Of a stretch of 64,000 nucleotides of DNA, positions 23,925 through 34,969 are shown in pieces. The position numbers and the translations under genes are program-made. The notes below the pieces were generated by a model that saw only the letters and a program-made list of their open reading frames with translations, searched no databases and was not told the origin of the DNA. Source of the stretch: Massospora cicadina (Eukaryota; Entomophthoromycota; Entomophthoromycetes; Entomophthorales; Entomophthoraceae); NCBI GenBank assembly GCA_022478985.1, contig JAKSZP010018558.1, forward strand, positions 62,001-126,000. The letters are read 5' to 3'. The stretch's first letter is position 1, and each line of letters starts with the position of its first letter.

Positions 23925-25295
23925 AACGTCTCAGCCTTAACTCGCTTAACTGGGGTGGCTATTTTACTGATTAGTGGTCGTGGAATACATAAATTAGACA
24001 CCAAAAGTGTCTTCGATCTAATATAGATTGCATTGCAATCCTCATTGGGCGACTTTTCTCTTGCTACTTTATGTAGCAAGTGTTGTTTATTTTTTTTTGT
24101 TTGTCCCATTGTTAATATTTTATTGGACACTCTTTTAACTTCTTACCATAAACTTGGTACGTTGGCCTCCTGAACAAGACACATCAGAATCCTTGTATGA
24201 CCTCTCCCATGGCATACAGCAACCATGGTATCCTCTTTACAAATATTCCTTTTTGCAGATCTCAAACTGGCTACTGACGTCTTCTGCTCTATTTTGAATA
24301 TTTGCCTGGTTATTGGAGATCTATTTGCTAAACCAAAAATAATTGCAAAAGAAGCTAATTTGAGATTTTGTGGTATAAGATTTTAATATTAAAAGCAAAG
24401 ATTTTTTTAAAATAATCAAGGTGGGTTGACCTGGGGCAAATATACCACACCAAGATTTTTTGTAGCCAGTACAGGTTTCAAACATGTGTTGAACAAAACC
24501 CGCATTAGAATGGAAGCAGGAATTACAATGCCAGGTTAACCATCCTTTAAAATTGAATATTTTATACTTATAAAAAAGTGAAAGAATTTGAATTATAACT
24601 AAGAAAATTGGGGTATTGTCTATATTATTGCTTATTAAGATAAGTCTGGTTAAGCGCTTCATAATCTATGCTTTAGTCACATCATCCATTCGTTTAAGCT
24701 TCATAATTTGTTCTCTGTATCATGATTAACATCCTTTGATCAGGATTTTGGGCTTCTTCTTATGAAATACCCACTTCTTAGTCAGGGGTTGGAGTATCAC
24801 TTACATTATTAGCATATTGCCCTTATTAGTTTTCAGTTTTGGGGTTCAGTTGATGGCTCCGCATCAATGTGACTAGACTCAGGGTCTCAAAAAATATTAG
24901 AAATTGGTAATTTGACTAATTTGTTCCTATTTAAATTGACTGGTCAATTGTGGAAACTGGCGTCAGATAAGTCATCAGTAATTATCCCATCATCAGCGGC
25001 ATTGGTTGTAATTTCTTCATCATTGGGTGATTGAATCTTTTTTTCCTCCCTAAAGGTATAAAAGTGGATTAAAATTCATCATTATTTGTGCCATTGGGTA
25101 TCAAATTATCTCTTGTGTCATCTGTAAAATTTTTGTTTGACGACATCCTAGTCTAATGTAAAATTAAATAAATTGTTGCAGTCTTAAATATGGGGTTTAA
25201 TTCTTCATTCCGCAATTTGATTGTTATTATCAATAATTTGTTATTAGTGTTGAAAAGTTTCTTGAAGTTTAGGAAATAACTTAAAGTAAATTTGT
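23925..25295 (-). repeat. Element C 3' LTR, carrying SINE S2
   Basis: Matches 30,295-31,845 in the same orientation except for S2 (24,414-24,545), which is absent from the other LTR. The site matching the S1 insertion lies near 24,605 and is empty here. Confidence 0.7.
24414..24545 (-). mobile_element. SINE S2 (same family as S3)
   Basis: 132 bp, flanked by TTTAAAAT at 24,406-24,413 and 24,546-24,553. On the minus strand it starts GATGGTTAACCTGGCA, carries a box A-like TGGCATTGTAA and box B-like TGTTCAACACA, and ends GGTGTGGTATATTTGCCCC, AGGTCAACCCACC, then an AT-rich tail. Homology with S3 runs over its length. It is absent from the paired LTR at about 30,760, which independently confirms insertion. 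Confidence 0.75.
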
Positions 25296-25479
25296 GACTT
25301 CTTATATGATACTAACACTTAGTATGATTTTGGGTGAGAATCCAAGGTGCCAGGAGCGTACTTTGTGGAATACTAAGTTATTAGTATCATCTTTGATGGA
25401 ATATTTGGCTCCTCTTTTGGCTGGATAGTTTCAGGGCCAGTCCAGATGGCTTGAACATTTTGGGTTGGCTTCCTCATAC

Positions 25480-26450
25480 ATGATTGATTAGAACCTTACT
25501 TCCTATGGTGAATTATGATAATATGTCATTCCTGACTCTCAGCTTGGCTCTTTGGAAATATTGCACTACTAATTTTAGCTGTTTCCAGCTAGATTTTGAT
25601 CAACTCATTGGCCAACTCTCATTGATAGTTTCTAACGATAAGTTATTGTGGTTAAAAAGCTTACTAGAGCTTTCAAGGTGGGTAAGGCTGCTTCCCTTAC
25701 ATAAAAGGCCCTAAATGGGGAAATTTATTTCAAACAGTGTTGTCTAAGTCCTTAGCTATAAATTGGATTGCAAAAATTAGCCGCTTCAATTTGTAATTTA
25801 TGGCTATCTTCTTTAGTCTTCCTCTAAGGCTTCATCACACGTTCAACTTTTCCGTTAGATTAAAGTGTAGGGGTCAGAATTGTTTTTCTCACTCCTAACA
25901 GATCTATGAATTTTATACTACTTCTTAGATAAAGTTCTTGTCATTGTCCAATATCAGAACTTGTGGGCATCCGTGTCTGGTTATAACTTTGATTTATAAG
26001 AATTTGGCAGTTGATCCTGAAGTGTAACTCTTGACTGATGCTTCTTTGACTCAACTATTAAAATGGTTGATTGCCACGATAATTATATTTATTCCAATTG
26101 AGGGAGCAGGCAGAATTCCTAGACATCTATAAATACATTTTAAAAATATTTTTGTTGGCATCTCTCTAATACCAAATCACTTCTCAAGGGCTCTGAAACT
26201 TGAACAGTTACACTTAGTTCCAAATCTTAATGTACTTCGTCTGTCTTACTCCAATAGAACTGGTCTGTGAGGTGCTAAGTTCTTCTGTAATATTCCATAC
26301 TAACATGATTAAGCTTCCACTACAAGCTCCATTCATTTGCTGGGCCAGATAGAGGGCACTACTCCATATTAAATTCTTCTAAAGGTTTCATCAATACTCC
26401 ATTTATTTTTTGGAGAATCTTCTTGAGGCAATTTTTACTTAATCAGTATC
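25480..26450 (-). pseudogene. Element C integrase, decayed
   Basis: Minus-strand reading about 26,030-25,920 gives TRHGCPQVLILDNDKNFI, matching the integrase core GxPxxIxSDxGxxF, with the second catalytic Asp kept. Upstream there is a substrate-domain-like segment ending in an I-x-x-x-x-x-W-L pattern (about 26,090). Downstream parts are short broken frames to about 25,480. No chromodomain was seen. Confidence 0.6.
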
Positions 26451-26459
26451 ATCCTTTCA

Positions 26460-26960
26460 TTATTCTTCTGGTAGTCTGATCAGGTCATAAAGATGATCAC
26501 TTTTAAGAGCTTGAAGTTGTAAAACAGGTAGAAGGACAGTCCATCAGTGTTGTGGTGATTATTTCCTGCTCTATGATTGATCTTAGAGTCATATCCTTAA
26601 AATTGAACTGTCCATTGGCAAGTCTTCCATCATAATGCTTCAAATTGCATAGCAATTGGAGTGACACATAATAATATACACTAAAAATAAATCCATATAA
26701 CAAGGCCAAAAGTGTTTTACTGCCCTAGTAACTGCCAGGCACTCTCTATTAGTCCTTTTATAGTTCTTATCCTCTTGTGAGAACTTGTAATATTATTCTA
26801 TAAAATTTCTATCACTCCTTCATACATTTGGCCAAGTATAGCTCTGATCCCAATATTAGTGGCATCTGTATACATAACGAATGTTTTTTAATGTTAGGGT
26901 AATTTAGAATTGATACTCCTACCAATCAGGCTTTCAATTACTCAAAGGCTTTCTCTTGAT
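26460..26960 (-). pseudogene. Element C RNase H, decayed
   Basis: FVMYTDATNIGIRAILGQM lies at about 26,883-26,825 on the minus strand, the RNase H start with the catalytic Asp in YTDA. It is followed by a broken ECLAVTRAVKHF-like block (about 26,750-26,710) and the open frame 26,709-26,503, LLCNLKHYDGRLA, which is the TDHxxLxxLLxxKxxxGRxARW part. Stops interrupt the join. Confidence 0.7.
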
Positions 26961-26969
26961 CAAGGCCAC

Positions 26970-27760
26970 ACTCAAGACTGATTTCTTTATATAAAGTTGT
27001 ATCAGAGGTGCAGCCAAGTCTTAAAAATGTAAGGTAAACTACTATTAGTATCCCACCAACTTGAGAGAGTATGAATGTCCGCATTCTCTGAGGCTGGTTC
27101 ATAGCCATTACTGATTAGATCTTACTTCTTGTGGCGATTCCCTGGGCTGATCTAGTGGCCCAGGAACTCTATTTTCTTCTTTAAAAAAAGGTACACTTGC
27201 TTCCTTTCATCTTCAAATTGGACCCTTGGAGCTGGGAAAACATTTTTAGGTGCTCTAGGTGATCCTGGAATGTAATAAGAGCATGGTGATATTTCCCAGG
27301 TAGATTAATACATGATAAATTCATATCTTTAAAGATTTAGTTTATCACACTTTGAAATTTTTTGGGCGTTAAAGAGCTCCTGCAGCATCCGCGTTGATTG
27401 GACAAACCCTGACTGCTAATCAGGGTGCACTTCTCTCGGTCCTCATGTCACAGTTCCATCTGCAAGTAGCCACTGGCCAAGTCCATGGCAAAAAAGTGCT
27501 TTGATTATCCCAGTCACTTCAAAGCACTATCAACTACAGAGAGCGTATACAAGTTCTTATTTTTGACTTTGTTAAACATTCACTAATATATAGCCACATG
27601 GTATGTTCTACCTTTCTTACATACAAACAAAAGCGGAGAAGCTATGGGCTCTCTGATGGTTTAACAGGTCTGCTTTTGTGATTTGGTTTGCTTTATTTGC
27701 AAAAACTCATTTTTGGCTTTTGATCAGCGGTAAAGTTTAAGTTTGAAGGGAATTGCAAAT
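26970..27760 (-). pseudogene. Element C reverse transcriptase, decayed
   Basis: SPLLFVCKKGRTYHVAIY (about 27,640-27,585) is the fingers motif SPxxxVxKKDGxxRxxxDY; AMDLASGYLQMEL at 27,489-27,451 is the palm motif with catalytic Asp. EDREKCTLI follows. The YxDD block (about 27,200-27,100) is degraded. It lies directly upstream of RNase H on the minus strand. Confidence 0.75.
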
Positions 27761-28539
27761 ATTGTATCCTTTTTTAAACATCTCCTTTGAAAACCCCATA
27801 GTCATTGGTCTGGTGTTAATATTGTCCATATAATCATCCTGGAGCTCGTCCAAATTCTATTGCTCCTTATTTGTTACTTTGCAAGTCCTAATTCATAGAA
27901 ATCTCTAGCTGCATATACTGACTCAAATATGTCACAACTTGATAGCCTTGCCTGGGCTATTACTTTTTATTTCTCAACTTGGATAGGCTGATTAATAAAT
28001 TGCCTATTATAAACAGTAAAATCTCGTTGAACCTGAATTAAAGAACCCAGGTAATGTCCTTAGGCTATTGCTCTCTGATCCATCTTAGATTTATTTTAGA
28101 TCATTTTGTTTGGGAGTACCTTTACACTAACTGAAAGTGGCATCATTTGTTGTTCTCCATATTGAGTTTTAAGTCTCGCTTGTGCTCAATGGTAGACTTT
28201 CTCCTGTGCTGGCCATGGCGAGTAGCTTTTTGACACACATCTTCTTATGAGTGTAGGATTTGTAGATCATTTGTTCTGTTTACCCATACATGTCCTCTTC
28301 TTGTGCATCTTAGCGTCTTTGTCTTTGAATATTTGATGTGATTAATAACTGAGTAAACTCACATTTCTGGTTGTGAAATTTATTTTGCGCCAAGCTCATG
28401 GATAAACTTGGTAACAATTAGGAAGTCGTTGTGGTCATTATAGAACCATTTCCTGAGCGATCAAAACATCTTTCTAAATCTCAATGGAAACACAGAATAT
28501 TCTTCTATGGCGCGTGTGATGTCAGGTATAGCTGTTCTG

Positions 28540-28700
28540 AGCTTTACTTATAGTCTATAGTAGCATAAACTTCACTTTTTTATCAATTTAAAGGATAAAA
28601 TTTTGAGTAAGGCTCCTGTATCAAGTATTTGGCTAAGATGCAAACTATTTGTAAACAACTTTGACTTTTGTTACAATATTCCCAAATGGATTATGACTGT
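28540..28700 (-). pseudogene. Element C aspartic protease, DTGA kept
   Basis: The minus strand reads LDTGALLKILSFKLIKK from about 28,625 to 28,572. D-T-G-A is the unaltered retropepsin catalytic loop. A stop follows closely, so the remainder is broken. It lies between the zinc knuckle (29,119-29,078) and reverse transcriptase, as expected. Confidence 0.6.
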
Positions 28701-28749
28701 CAAGACGTCATTGGCAGACTCTCAAAATGTTTCAAATCCTCTGTCTTTA

Positions 28750-30290
28750 GATTAGCCAGGTTTATGGTATCCTAAGTAGCTAATTAAAATTCTTAATGTG
28801 ATCATTACAAGCTATTCTCCATATTCAAAGGTGTTAATTATCCTTATGGGCTGAGTGGTCCACAGTAGGTAAGCGTTGGTAAATATTTATAACAATTTCA
28901 TGTACCCATAGTCAAGCAGGTACAGTCATAGGTCTAGGTGCCTCTAGCATGTGTAATATGCACTAACTGCATCCTTGTCTTCATTATTGCCTTCTACTTC
29001 TTTTTATAGATCAACCTAGCTCACTTTACAGTAGTATCTTCCTTATTTGATATATCCTTTTTTATAGTATTCATCAGACAGTAATACCAAAAGTGTCACA
29101 ATTTGTGATAATTGTTACATTTATGTTTAATGAAATTAACATTCTATTAGCTTATGCTTATTTATCTCTGGGCTTCTGAATTTTATCTTGAGTGGCATAT
29201 ACTGCTTTGCTTATTCTTTAAATGGGATATATGGCCCTAAATCTAGTCTTGTACATCCTTTTTACATTACATTTTAATTATTCAATGGCCTTCAGTGACA
29301 TTGCGGCCTTGATGGATAAGGTCATAAGGAATATATAAAGCGGAATGCATCTTTCACAAACCCAGTAGCACCATCTTCAAAGTAGGCAAGTATATGGCTT
29401 AGTTGCCCACAACTTCTGTACTTTTAGATAATATAAAATAGCCTGATTGACGATTGCTTTTTTTCACCAAATTCAGTAATAGGAATTTTTCTTGATGTTT
29501 TGAACGTCATGATCGCTTTTAAATTAAGACAACGAGGATATTATTGACCTCAATTTTTTTTAATCCTTGGAGTTAGCCCACACAGAGAATCTCTTGGTCT
29601 TTGTGACTCATGCAACCTTGCATATGGCGAGCTTTCCAGATATTACCTGCGCCCTCCATGCTATTCTTGTACATCTGCAGAAAACTTGCAACTGTTCATT
29701 CTCCAGGAGTAAACATGGTCTTTAAGTAAGGTTTGAAATTAAGGTCCCTGTCAATTGATTCACTGTGCATGATGCGTGTTAGTGGTTTGGTTAATTAAGC
29801 GTCTAATAACAGTGTCTCCTGATGGGTAGCTGCTCTGGATGGAGTTAATACTGGATGTTCGCATTTGAGTAAAATTTCAGGTCTTCAAAATACCTGTCAA
29901 AGGTGTACATGATGTAGTTATGCTAATCCAAAACGATTTCTTTAATGTCTTAAAGTGTGATGTTCAGATCACTTTTTAGGGTGTATTAGTTAATCTTCAA
30001 TATCCCTCAAGGTAGACTTTATCTTCCTTACAGTGGAAGTTTCACCCAAGATTGGTTTCTTAACAACTCGTGCTCTTAGCAGTTTACTTAACTTTCTTAA
30101 GTTATGTTTTTGAATCCTTTTCTTTATATTCCAGTGTTTGAGCATTGCCTTAAGGTTTTCCTCCATCAAAAGGATTTCAGAGGATCCTTTTCCATGGTAA
30201 GTTTCCACATTATCAATTACACTCAATTTTTGATACATTGCACGTTCTTTGACCATTTGGTCTGATGGCGTCTCCCTGTAGTGAGAACCA
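28750..30290 (-). pseudogene. Element C gag, decayed
   Basis: The longest piece is 30,316-29,990, a basic helical stretch (start MKKALGVSSGSHY; GTG codon, so the true start may be upstream or lost). A CCHC knuckle lies at 29,119-29,078: C-N-N-Y-H-K-L-stop-H-F-W-Y-Y-C. Its second Cys is Tyr (TGT to TAT), the same change as in element A. The primer-binding-like motif TGGTTCTCACTACAGG lies at 30,289 on this strand. Function: capsid and RNA binding. Inactive. Confidence 0.55.
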
Positions 30291-30294
30291 GAGG

Positions 30295-31845
30295 AAACGC
30301 CTAAGGCTTTTTTCACATAACTGGTGAGTCAGAATTGCTGATTTTGGATTGTGGAGTACTTAAAGTAGAAAAGAAAAGTGTTTTTAATGCAATAGTGAGT
30401 GTAATGTATCTTTGTTAGTTTGCTCTACTCCTGCTACCTGATGTAACAAGTAGTGTCTGTTTTTTGCTGTTTGGCCCTTTGGTAATATCTTATTGGATAA
30501 ATTTTTACCTTTTTGGCATGAAGTTGTTACGTTGGCCTCCTGAGCAGGACAATACAGAATCTTTGACCAACCTCTTACTTGTAATACTAACAACTTAGGT
30601 ATATTATTTTTCTTTTATCCCCTTGTGCATATCTCAGACTGGCTAATTACACCTTCTTCTTGATTTTGATTCCAGACTGGCAACTGAAGGATTATTCAAT
30701 TGCCCCAAAAATAAGTAAACCAAAGGATAAATTTGAGATTATGGGGTATAAGTCCCTTTTTTAAAAATGGAGTAATCAATACTTTAATAAGAAACAAAAT
30801 ATATAATACAAAATTTAGGATTGGAAGGAGAGGATACCCCAGTAGTAGAATTGGGACCTCTACCGCTGCCTCCGCAAGTTTGATTCTGGTACAGGAACTT
30901 TAGGTAGGGGACAATTATGGCTGTGTTGATGTTGCGCACCAATGCCCCAAACTGAGATAGCAAATAGCAAAGGCAGTCCTGGGAGTTCCTGGCCTATCAT
31001 ATGCCACGCATGGAGGTTTTCTGGATTTTATCCTCTTTTCCCATTCATTTGATTTCCCTTAATCAGTGCGGTATTGTCCCTAGGTCAGCCCACCTCAAAT
31101 AAAATACAAAAATATAAAAATACAAAGATAAAAAATAAAGGATTGGGACATTACCAATACTGTAGCTTCTTAAATAACTCTGGTTAGGCTATTTAATCTT
31201 TGCTTTTTTTCACGGCTTCATTTTTTTAGTTCCATAATTTGTGTGCTACGTCTTATGGCGGAAATCCTTTGACCAGGGTAATGGGCTTCTCATTATGCAA
31301 TCCCCGCTTCTTGGACAGGGGTGGGAGTATTATTTACACTATTGGATTATTGTTCTTTTTAGTTTTTAGTTTTAAGCTTCAAGTTTCAGTTTATGATGCC
31401 ATTTTAATGCTACTAGATTCAGGGTCTCAAAAACATTAGAAATTGGTAATTTGACTATTTTAATATCTTTCAATTTGACTGTTCAGCTGTGGAAATCGGT
31501 ACCAGATGGACATTGGTAATTCTACCCATCATCAGTGACATTAGCAGAAATTATTCTATAATTGGGTGCTTAAAAATTATTTTATACCTAAAGGTATTAA
31601 AGGGGCTTAAATTCTGTTATTGTTGATGTTATCAGGAAGCAGATTATAATGTGCGTTATCATTATACAATATTCATTGATATAATCCTGACAAGATGTAA
31701 AATTGTTTGTATCATTGCGGTCTATAAGAGCAGTTCAATGGTTTTGTCTATAACTTTTTTAATATCATCATAGATCTGTTGTTGTTAGTTGCTATAGAGG
31801 GTCCCTTCTTAGGTTGAGGAACTACTTTCTGGTATATTTGTTATT
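30295..31845 (-). repeat. Element C 5' LTR, carrying SINE S1
   Basis: Matches 23,925-25,295 and carries S1 at 30,825-31,138, which the paired LTR lacks. The site of the S2 insertion is empty here (about 30,757-30,790). Confidence 0.7.
30825..31138 (+). mobile_element. SINE S1 (tRNA-derived, 314 bp)
   Basis: Flanked by AGGATTGG at 30,817-30,824 and 31,139-31,146. Box A TAGTAGAATTG (30,843-30,853) fits the Pol III consensus TRGYNNARNNG fully. Box B AGTTTGATTCT (30,877-30,887) matches 8 of 11, all three differences being transitions, as CpG decay would give. A body of about 180 bp follows, then the E-type tail GCGGTATTGTCCC-TAGGTCAGCCCACC-TCAAATAAAA with an A-rich end. The paired element C LTR has an empty site at about 24,605. 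Confidence 0.8.
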
Positions 31846-32061
31846 TTATCAATGAAAAATACATAAGAAGTAGTTAATTTTATTGAGTCAAGCATTTCCA
31901 ATAGTCAATATGAGAGTCAAAAAATAACTAAAATACAACATTTGTAATAGAATATATTTTTATTATTATGTCTTAGCAATACATCCAGAGAAGTTTATAT
32001 TCATTTGAACTTGATCAACAACGTTTTTGCAAAGTGAGGATCTGAATTCTCCATACAGGAA
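31846..32061. other. No feature recognised
   Basis: AT-rich flank right of element C. Confidence 0.3.
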
Positions 32062-32123
32062 GATAATACCATTTTCCCCCTTGGGTTGGGACCATCTAGT
32101 ACTAAAAAAGATAATACCATTTT
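32062..32123 (+). mobile_element. 34-bp G-type LINE tail insertion, 14-bp TSD
   Basis: GATAATACCATTTT lies at 32,062-32,075 and 32,110-32,123. Between them are just 34 bases: CCCCCTTGGGTTGGGACC then ATCTAGTACTAAAAAA. They match the last bases of element H and LINE G on the plus strand. A perfect duplication with a terminal A run fits target-primed insertion of a nearly completely truncated copy. Confidence 0.85.
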
Positions 32124-32419
32124 AATTTCTAATTGAAACCATGCAAAAAACATTAATTACTCCCTTAGCCTTGCCTTAGAAAAGGTGGTATATTGGATGT
32201 AGCTCTAGATACTCCAACTAGTAGTTTCTCAATATATAAAGAATTGAGGTGATCTAGCTGAAACACAAAATAAGAGCTTTAATAAGCACAAATTGGCTGA
32301 GGTTTTTGAGAAACCCTTAATGAAATAAAAATGAGATATAATTGGTAACAAAAAAGTTTATGCATTTAGGCTATAAGAGGGAGTCCTAAAACAAACGGGA
32401 CATTAATTTTGACGCTCTG
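32124..32419. other. No gene recognised
   Basis: AT-rich; no motif seen. Confidence 0.3.
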
Positions 32420-34367
32420 ATTTGTCCAACATTCTATTTATTTGAGGTAAGCTGACCGGGGGACGGACATTACCAAAACTAAAAATGAACGTAACTAATT
32501 TGGTCTAGACAAAACGTGCAAATGAGCGGATTGAGTGAAACAATTTGAACAAATGACAATGAACCAGGTGGGAAGCGGAAACTGCTTATCCCTCCATGGC
32601 GGAATGGGAGGGGGTTTGGGGGGCTCATCTTTGGCAGAGGCTTCCTCATCCCAGAGTAAGGTACTTGTCAAGGCAGACAGTAAGGGCGTTGAGGCATTGG
32701 CAGCATGTGGCTCATTATCGCTAATTATTGATATTTCATTGAAATTGCCAGCTAGGAAAATGGCACTGATATATGCAGCTAAAGCTTTTTCAGCTTTAAT
32801 GTGGTCATCTTGAAGTTTAACAAATGTGGTAATATTGGTTTGGGTAATCTTAGCTTTAATATTCCAAGCTACCATTACCACGTTCTGGATAGCTGCATTG
32901 ACATTTTTGTGCAACTTATCATTGTGGTTTTACTTTTTGGGATGAGGGTTGAGGGGATCACAGGAGGGGGAATACCTCATATGAGCATCACCACTGATTT
33001 GGCGATAGCTTTGCAGAGGGGACAACAAATAATTGTTGCAGCTGTTTTAACTGCAAGCTGGTAGTCACTGCAAAATGATTTGGCTTTTGGCTGTGGGGTA
33101 TATAGATGAGGGGGTATTTGGCATCCCATTCTGCATTAAAAAATTGCTCAATTTGCAGAGATAGTTCTTCAATGAGCTAACCTGATTCATCAATTCAAGC
33201 CAATTACTCCCATGGGTTCTGGTTGAATTGAATTGAGGAATTGGCATATGGTTGAGGTTTGGTTGATTTATTGGAGGAAGCTTGTGATTGAACTGGGTCC
33301 AAGCTTATGCTTGATTGGAGGAATCATGTGTGGCACTGGTGCGTGGAGGAGGCTAATTAGTGGCTGCAGGTGCAGCTGCAACCTCAGGTTTTGGGGGAGG
33401 GGGAGGTAGGATTGTACCACATGCCAGAACTTGTGTGGGGTGGGAAGTGGATTGGATGTCAGCAGACAAGTTTTTCAATCCATCAGAAGTGGCTAAGGAG
33501 GGGCACTTGAATTTCAAGTAGTGCAACATAAAACAGGATGGACAAATTCTCCACCCGCCCTTGATGTGGGCCCAAAACAGATGGTCAGAGGCTGAAGGAA
33601 TAACGGTGCAAGGGGGAATTGACATGCAATTTTATTAAATTTATAGCTGATTGTGGCATATGCAAGAGGCCCAGCAAGTCATGTGACCCCATTTGGGACC
33701 ACAAATTGTAAGATGGGGTTGGAGCCATAGGCTGCCAAACCGTCCATCAGCTCCTGATGGAGCACTGCAGGGGGAGGTGGGTGGGCAAACCAGCAAACTG
33801 GACCAACAAAGTGGTGTCCACTGGGAGCCAAGTCTGAGTTGTGAGAAGAGGGGTACCCTGGAATACCAGGGGCACAGTTGCTGTAGTGGCAGCGGCAGCT
33901 TCACAGGTCAAGCTGAGGTCGAATAACCCCTTATAGGAGTGGAAATCTATAAATCTGGCAGGTGTCATCACCTCATGTGCCATTTCAATAATAGCTTGGT
34001 CATGGTATGGGAAAAGTTCTCTATAGTTGACCCTTAGGTCATAGCGCATGTTGCTCCAGGGGAGCGCCAGGGGGTAGTTAGGTACCGCTTGGGTATGAGA
34101 AAGGTGGGCGTCAATATCCTTGGGAGGAACGAATCATCCCATGGGTTTGGAATGACTGGGAAAGCCAGTCCAAGCACATTTTCCTGCTGTACAGAAAATG
34201 GCAGGGGGAGTTTCGCCACTGCCCCACACTGGAGCAGCCAGCGGAGAATCCAAGGACATCAGAGAGAAACTACAATGGGCGACCAAAATTTACTTTCTTG
34301 TTAATTTATGTAATTTGCTCAGAAAGTTATGCTGAGCGGAAAGAGTCAGAATAATTTGTCCAACATT
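32420..34367 (-). mobile_element. ORF1-only LINE-like element N3, with TSD
   Basis: ATTTGTCCAACATT occurs at 32,420-32,433 and 34,354-34,367, so the insertion is 32,434-34,353, 1,920 bp. On the minus strand it starts TATTCTGACTCTTTCCGCTC, then a leader, then ORF1, and ends with the E-type tail GGTAATGTCCGTCCCC-CGGTCAGCTTACC-TCAAATAAATAG. The 14-bp perfect duplication shows that this ORF1-only unit was inserted whole by target-primed reverse transcription; it is not a LINE with a later deletion. Confidence 0.88.
32495..34259 (-). pseudogene. N3 ORF1, gag-like with CCHC knuckle
   Basis: Start ATG at 34,259 (MSLDSPLAAPVWGSG), the same start as in N1. Blocks follow: LRVNYRELFPYHDQAIIEMA (34,034-33,975), FIDFHSYKGLFDLSL (about 33,950-33,905), LPVDTTLLVQFAGLPTHLP (about 33,825-33,770), knuckle CPSCFMLHYLKFKC (about 33,525-33,485; here H is one residue early), VLACGTILPPPPPKP, and the C-terminal helical domain 32,914-32,495 (VNAAIQNVVMVAWNIK) ending NEPHAANASTPLLSAL. 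At least three frameshifts. An RNA-binding LINE ORF1 protein is inferred from homology with E1 ORF1 and from the knuckle. Confidence 0.75.
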
Positions 34368-34639
34368 AACCAAACCAATATAAAATATTTAAAAAGTCAA
34401 TATCCATAATTTAAATACTAAGGACTCAATTTGACTAAGAAGATGAGATTGATAAAGGAGGTAGCAAATCTCCTGGTCATAAGCGATCCAAATGGCATCA
34501 AGCACTTGCATTAGGGAGCTTGAGCAGATAAATTTGTGAGGAAGACTGAATTGAAGGAAAGGTTGAATTAAAGACCTTATAAACTATTTTGATGAGAATA
34601 TATAATTGCCCTTATTCTAAACCACATTTTAGAGTTTAA
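34368..34639. other. No feature recognised
   Basis: AT-rich flank of N3. Confidence 0.3.
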
Positions 34640-34965
34640 TTTAAGTGTCATGGAGTGAGGATGACATAATAATGGGGACAAATACCAAGGATAAAACTGC
34701 ATATCAGGAGGCCAAAAGGGTGAAGTTGGCAGGCCCTCCTGACCTCAAGCATACCTTGGATCAAAGCTGGGTTAAAGAGGTATGCCCAGGTTGATCCTGG
34801 GAATGTAAGAGAATTTTGGCCCTGCATAACAGCAAATGCATTAAAAAACCAGCTTTGCAATTAAAAACGACGGTTTGCTTCAATTTCTTGGTGTTTGGGG
34901 TCTTGACCAATTTAGTTTTCGAAAATTCCAGCTCAGGTCAGCCTTGCCTAAAATTGATAACATGA
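34640..34965 (+). mobile_element. Possible SINE (S4)
   Basis: A box B-like CAGGTTGATCCTGG (34,788-34,801) lies upstream of a tail resembling the E type: CAGGTCAGCCTTGCC-TAAAATTGATAA at about 34,925-34,955. No target duplication and no convincing box A were found, so this is weak. Confidence 0.3.
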
Positions 34966-34969
34966 GTTT

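Larger units (their letters stand above)
23925..31845 (-). mobile_element. Gypsy element C with long LTRs
   Basis: Direct repeats of about 1.2 kb (not counting inserted SINEs) bound it: about 23,925-25,295 and 30,295-31,845. Shared blocks include ACGTTGGCCTCCTGA, CTCAGACTGGCTA/CTCAAACTGGCTA, CAGGGTCTCAAAAA and TTAGAAATTGGTAATTTGAC. Between them the minus strand carries gag with CCHC, protease, reverse transcriptase, RNase H and integrase in Ty3/gypsy order. Each LTR holds a different SINE where the other LTR is empty. LTR edges are good to about 20 bp. I did not identify the target duplication. Confidence 0.75.

Noticed and set aside
32535..32813. Plus-strand frame of 92 residues
   Set aside because: Antisense to the N3 ORF1 C-terminal helical domain, which is homologous to N1.
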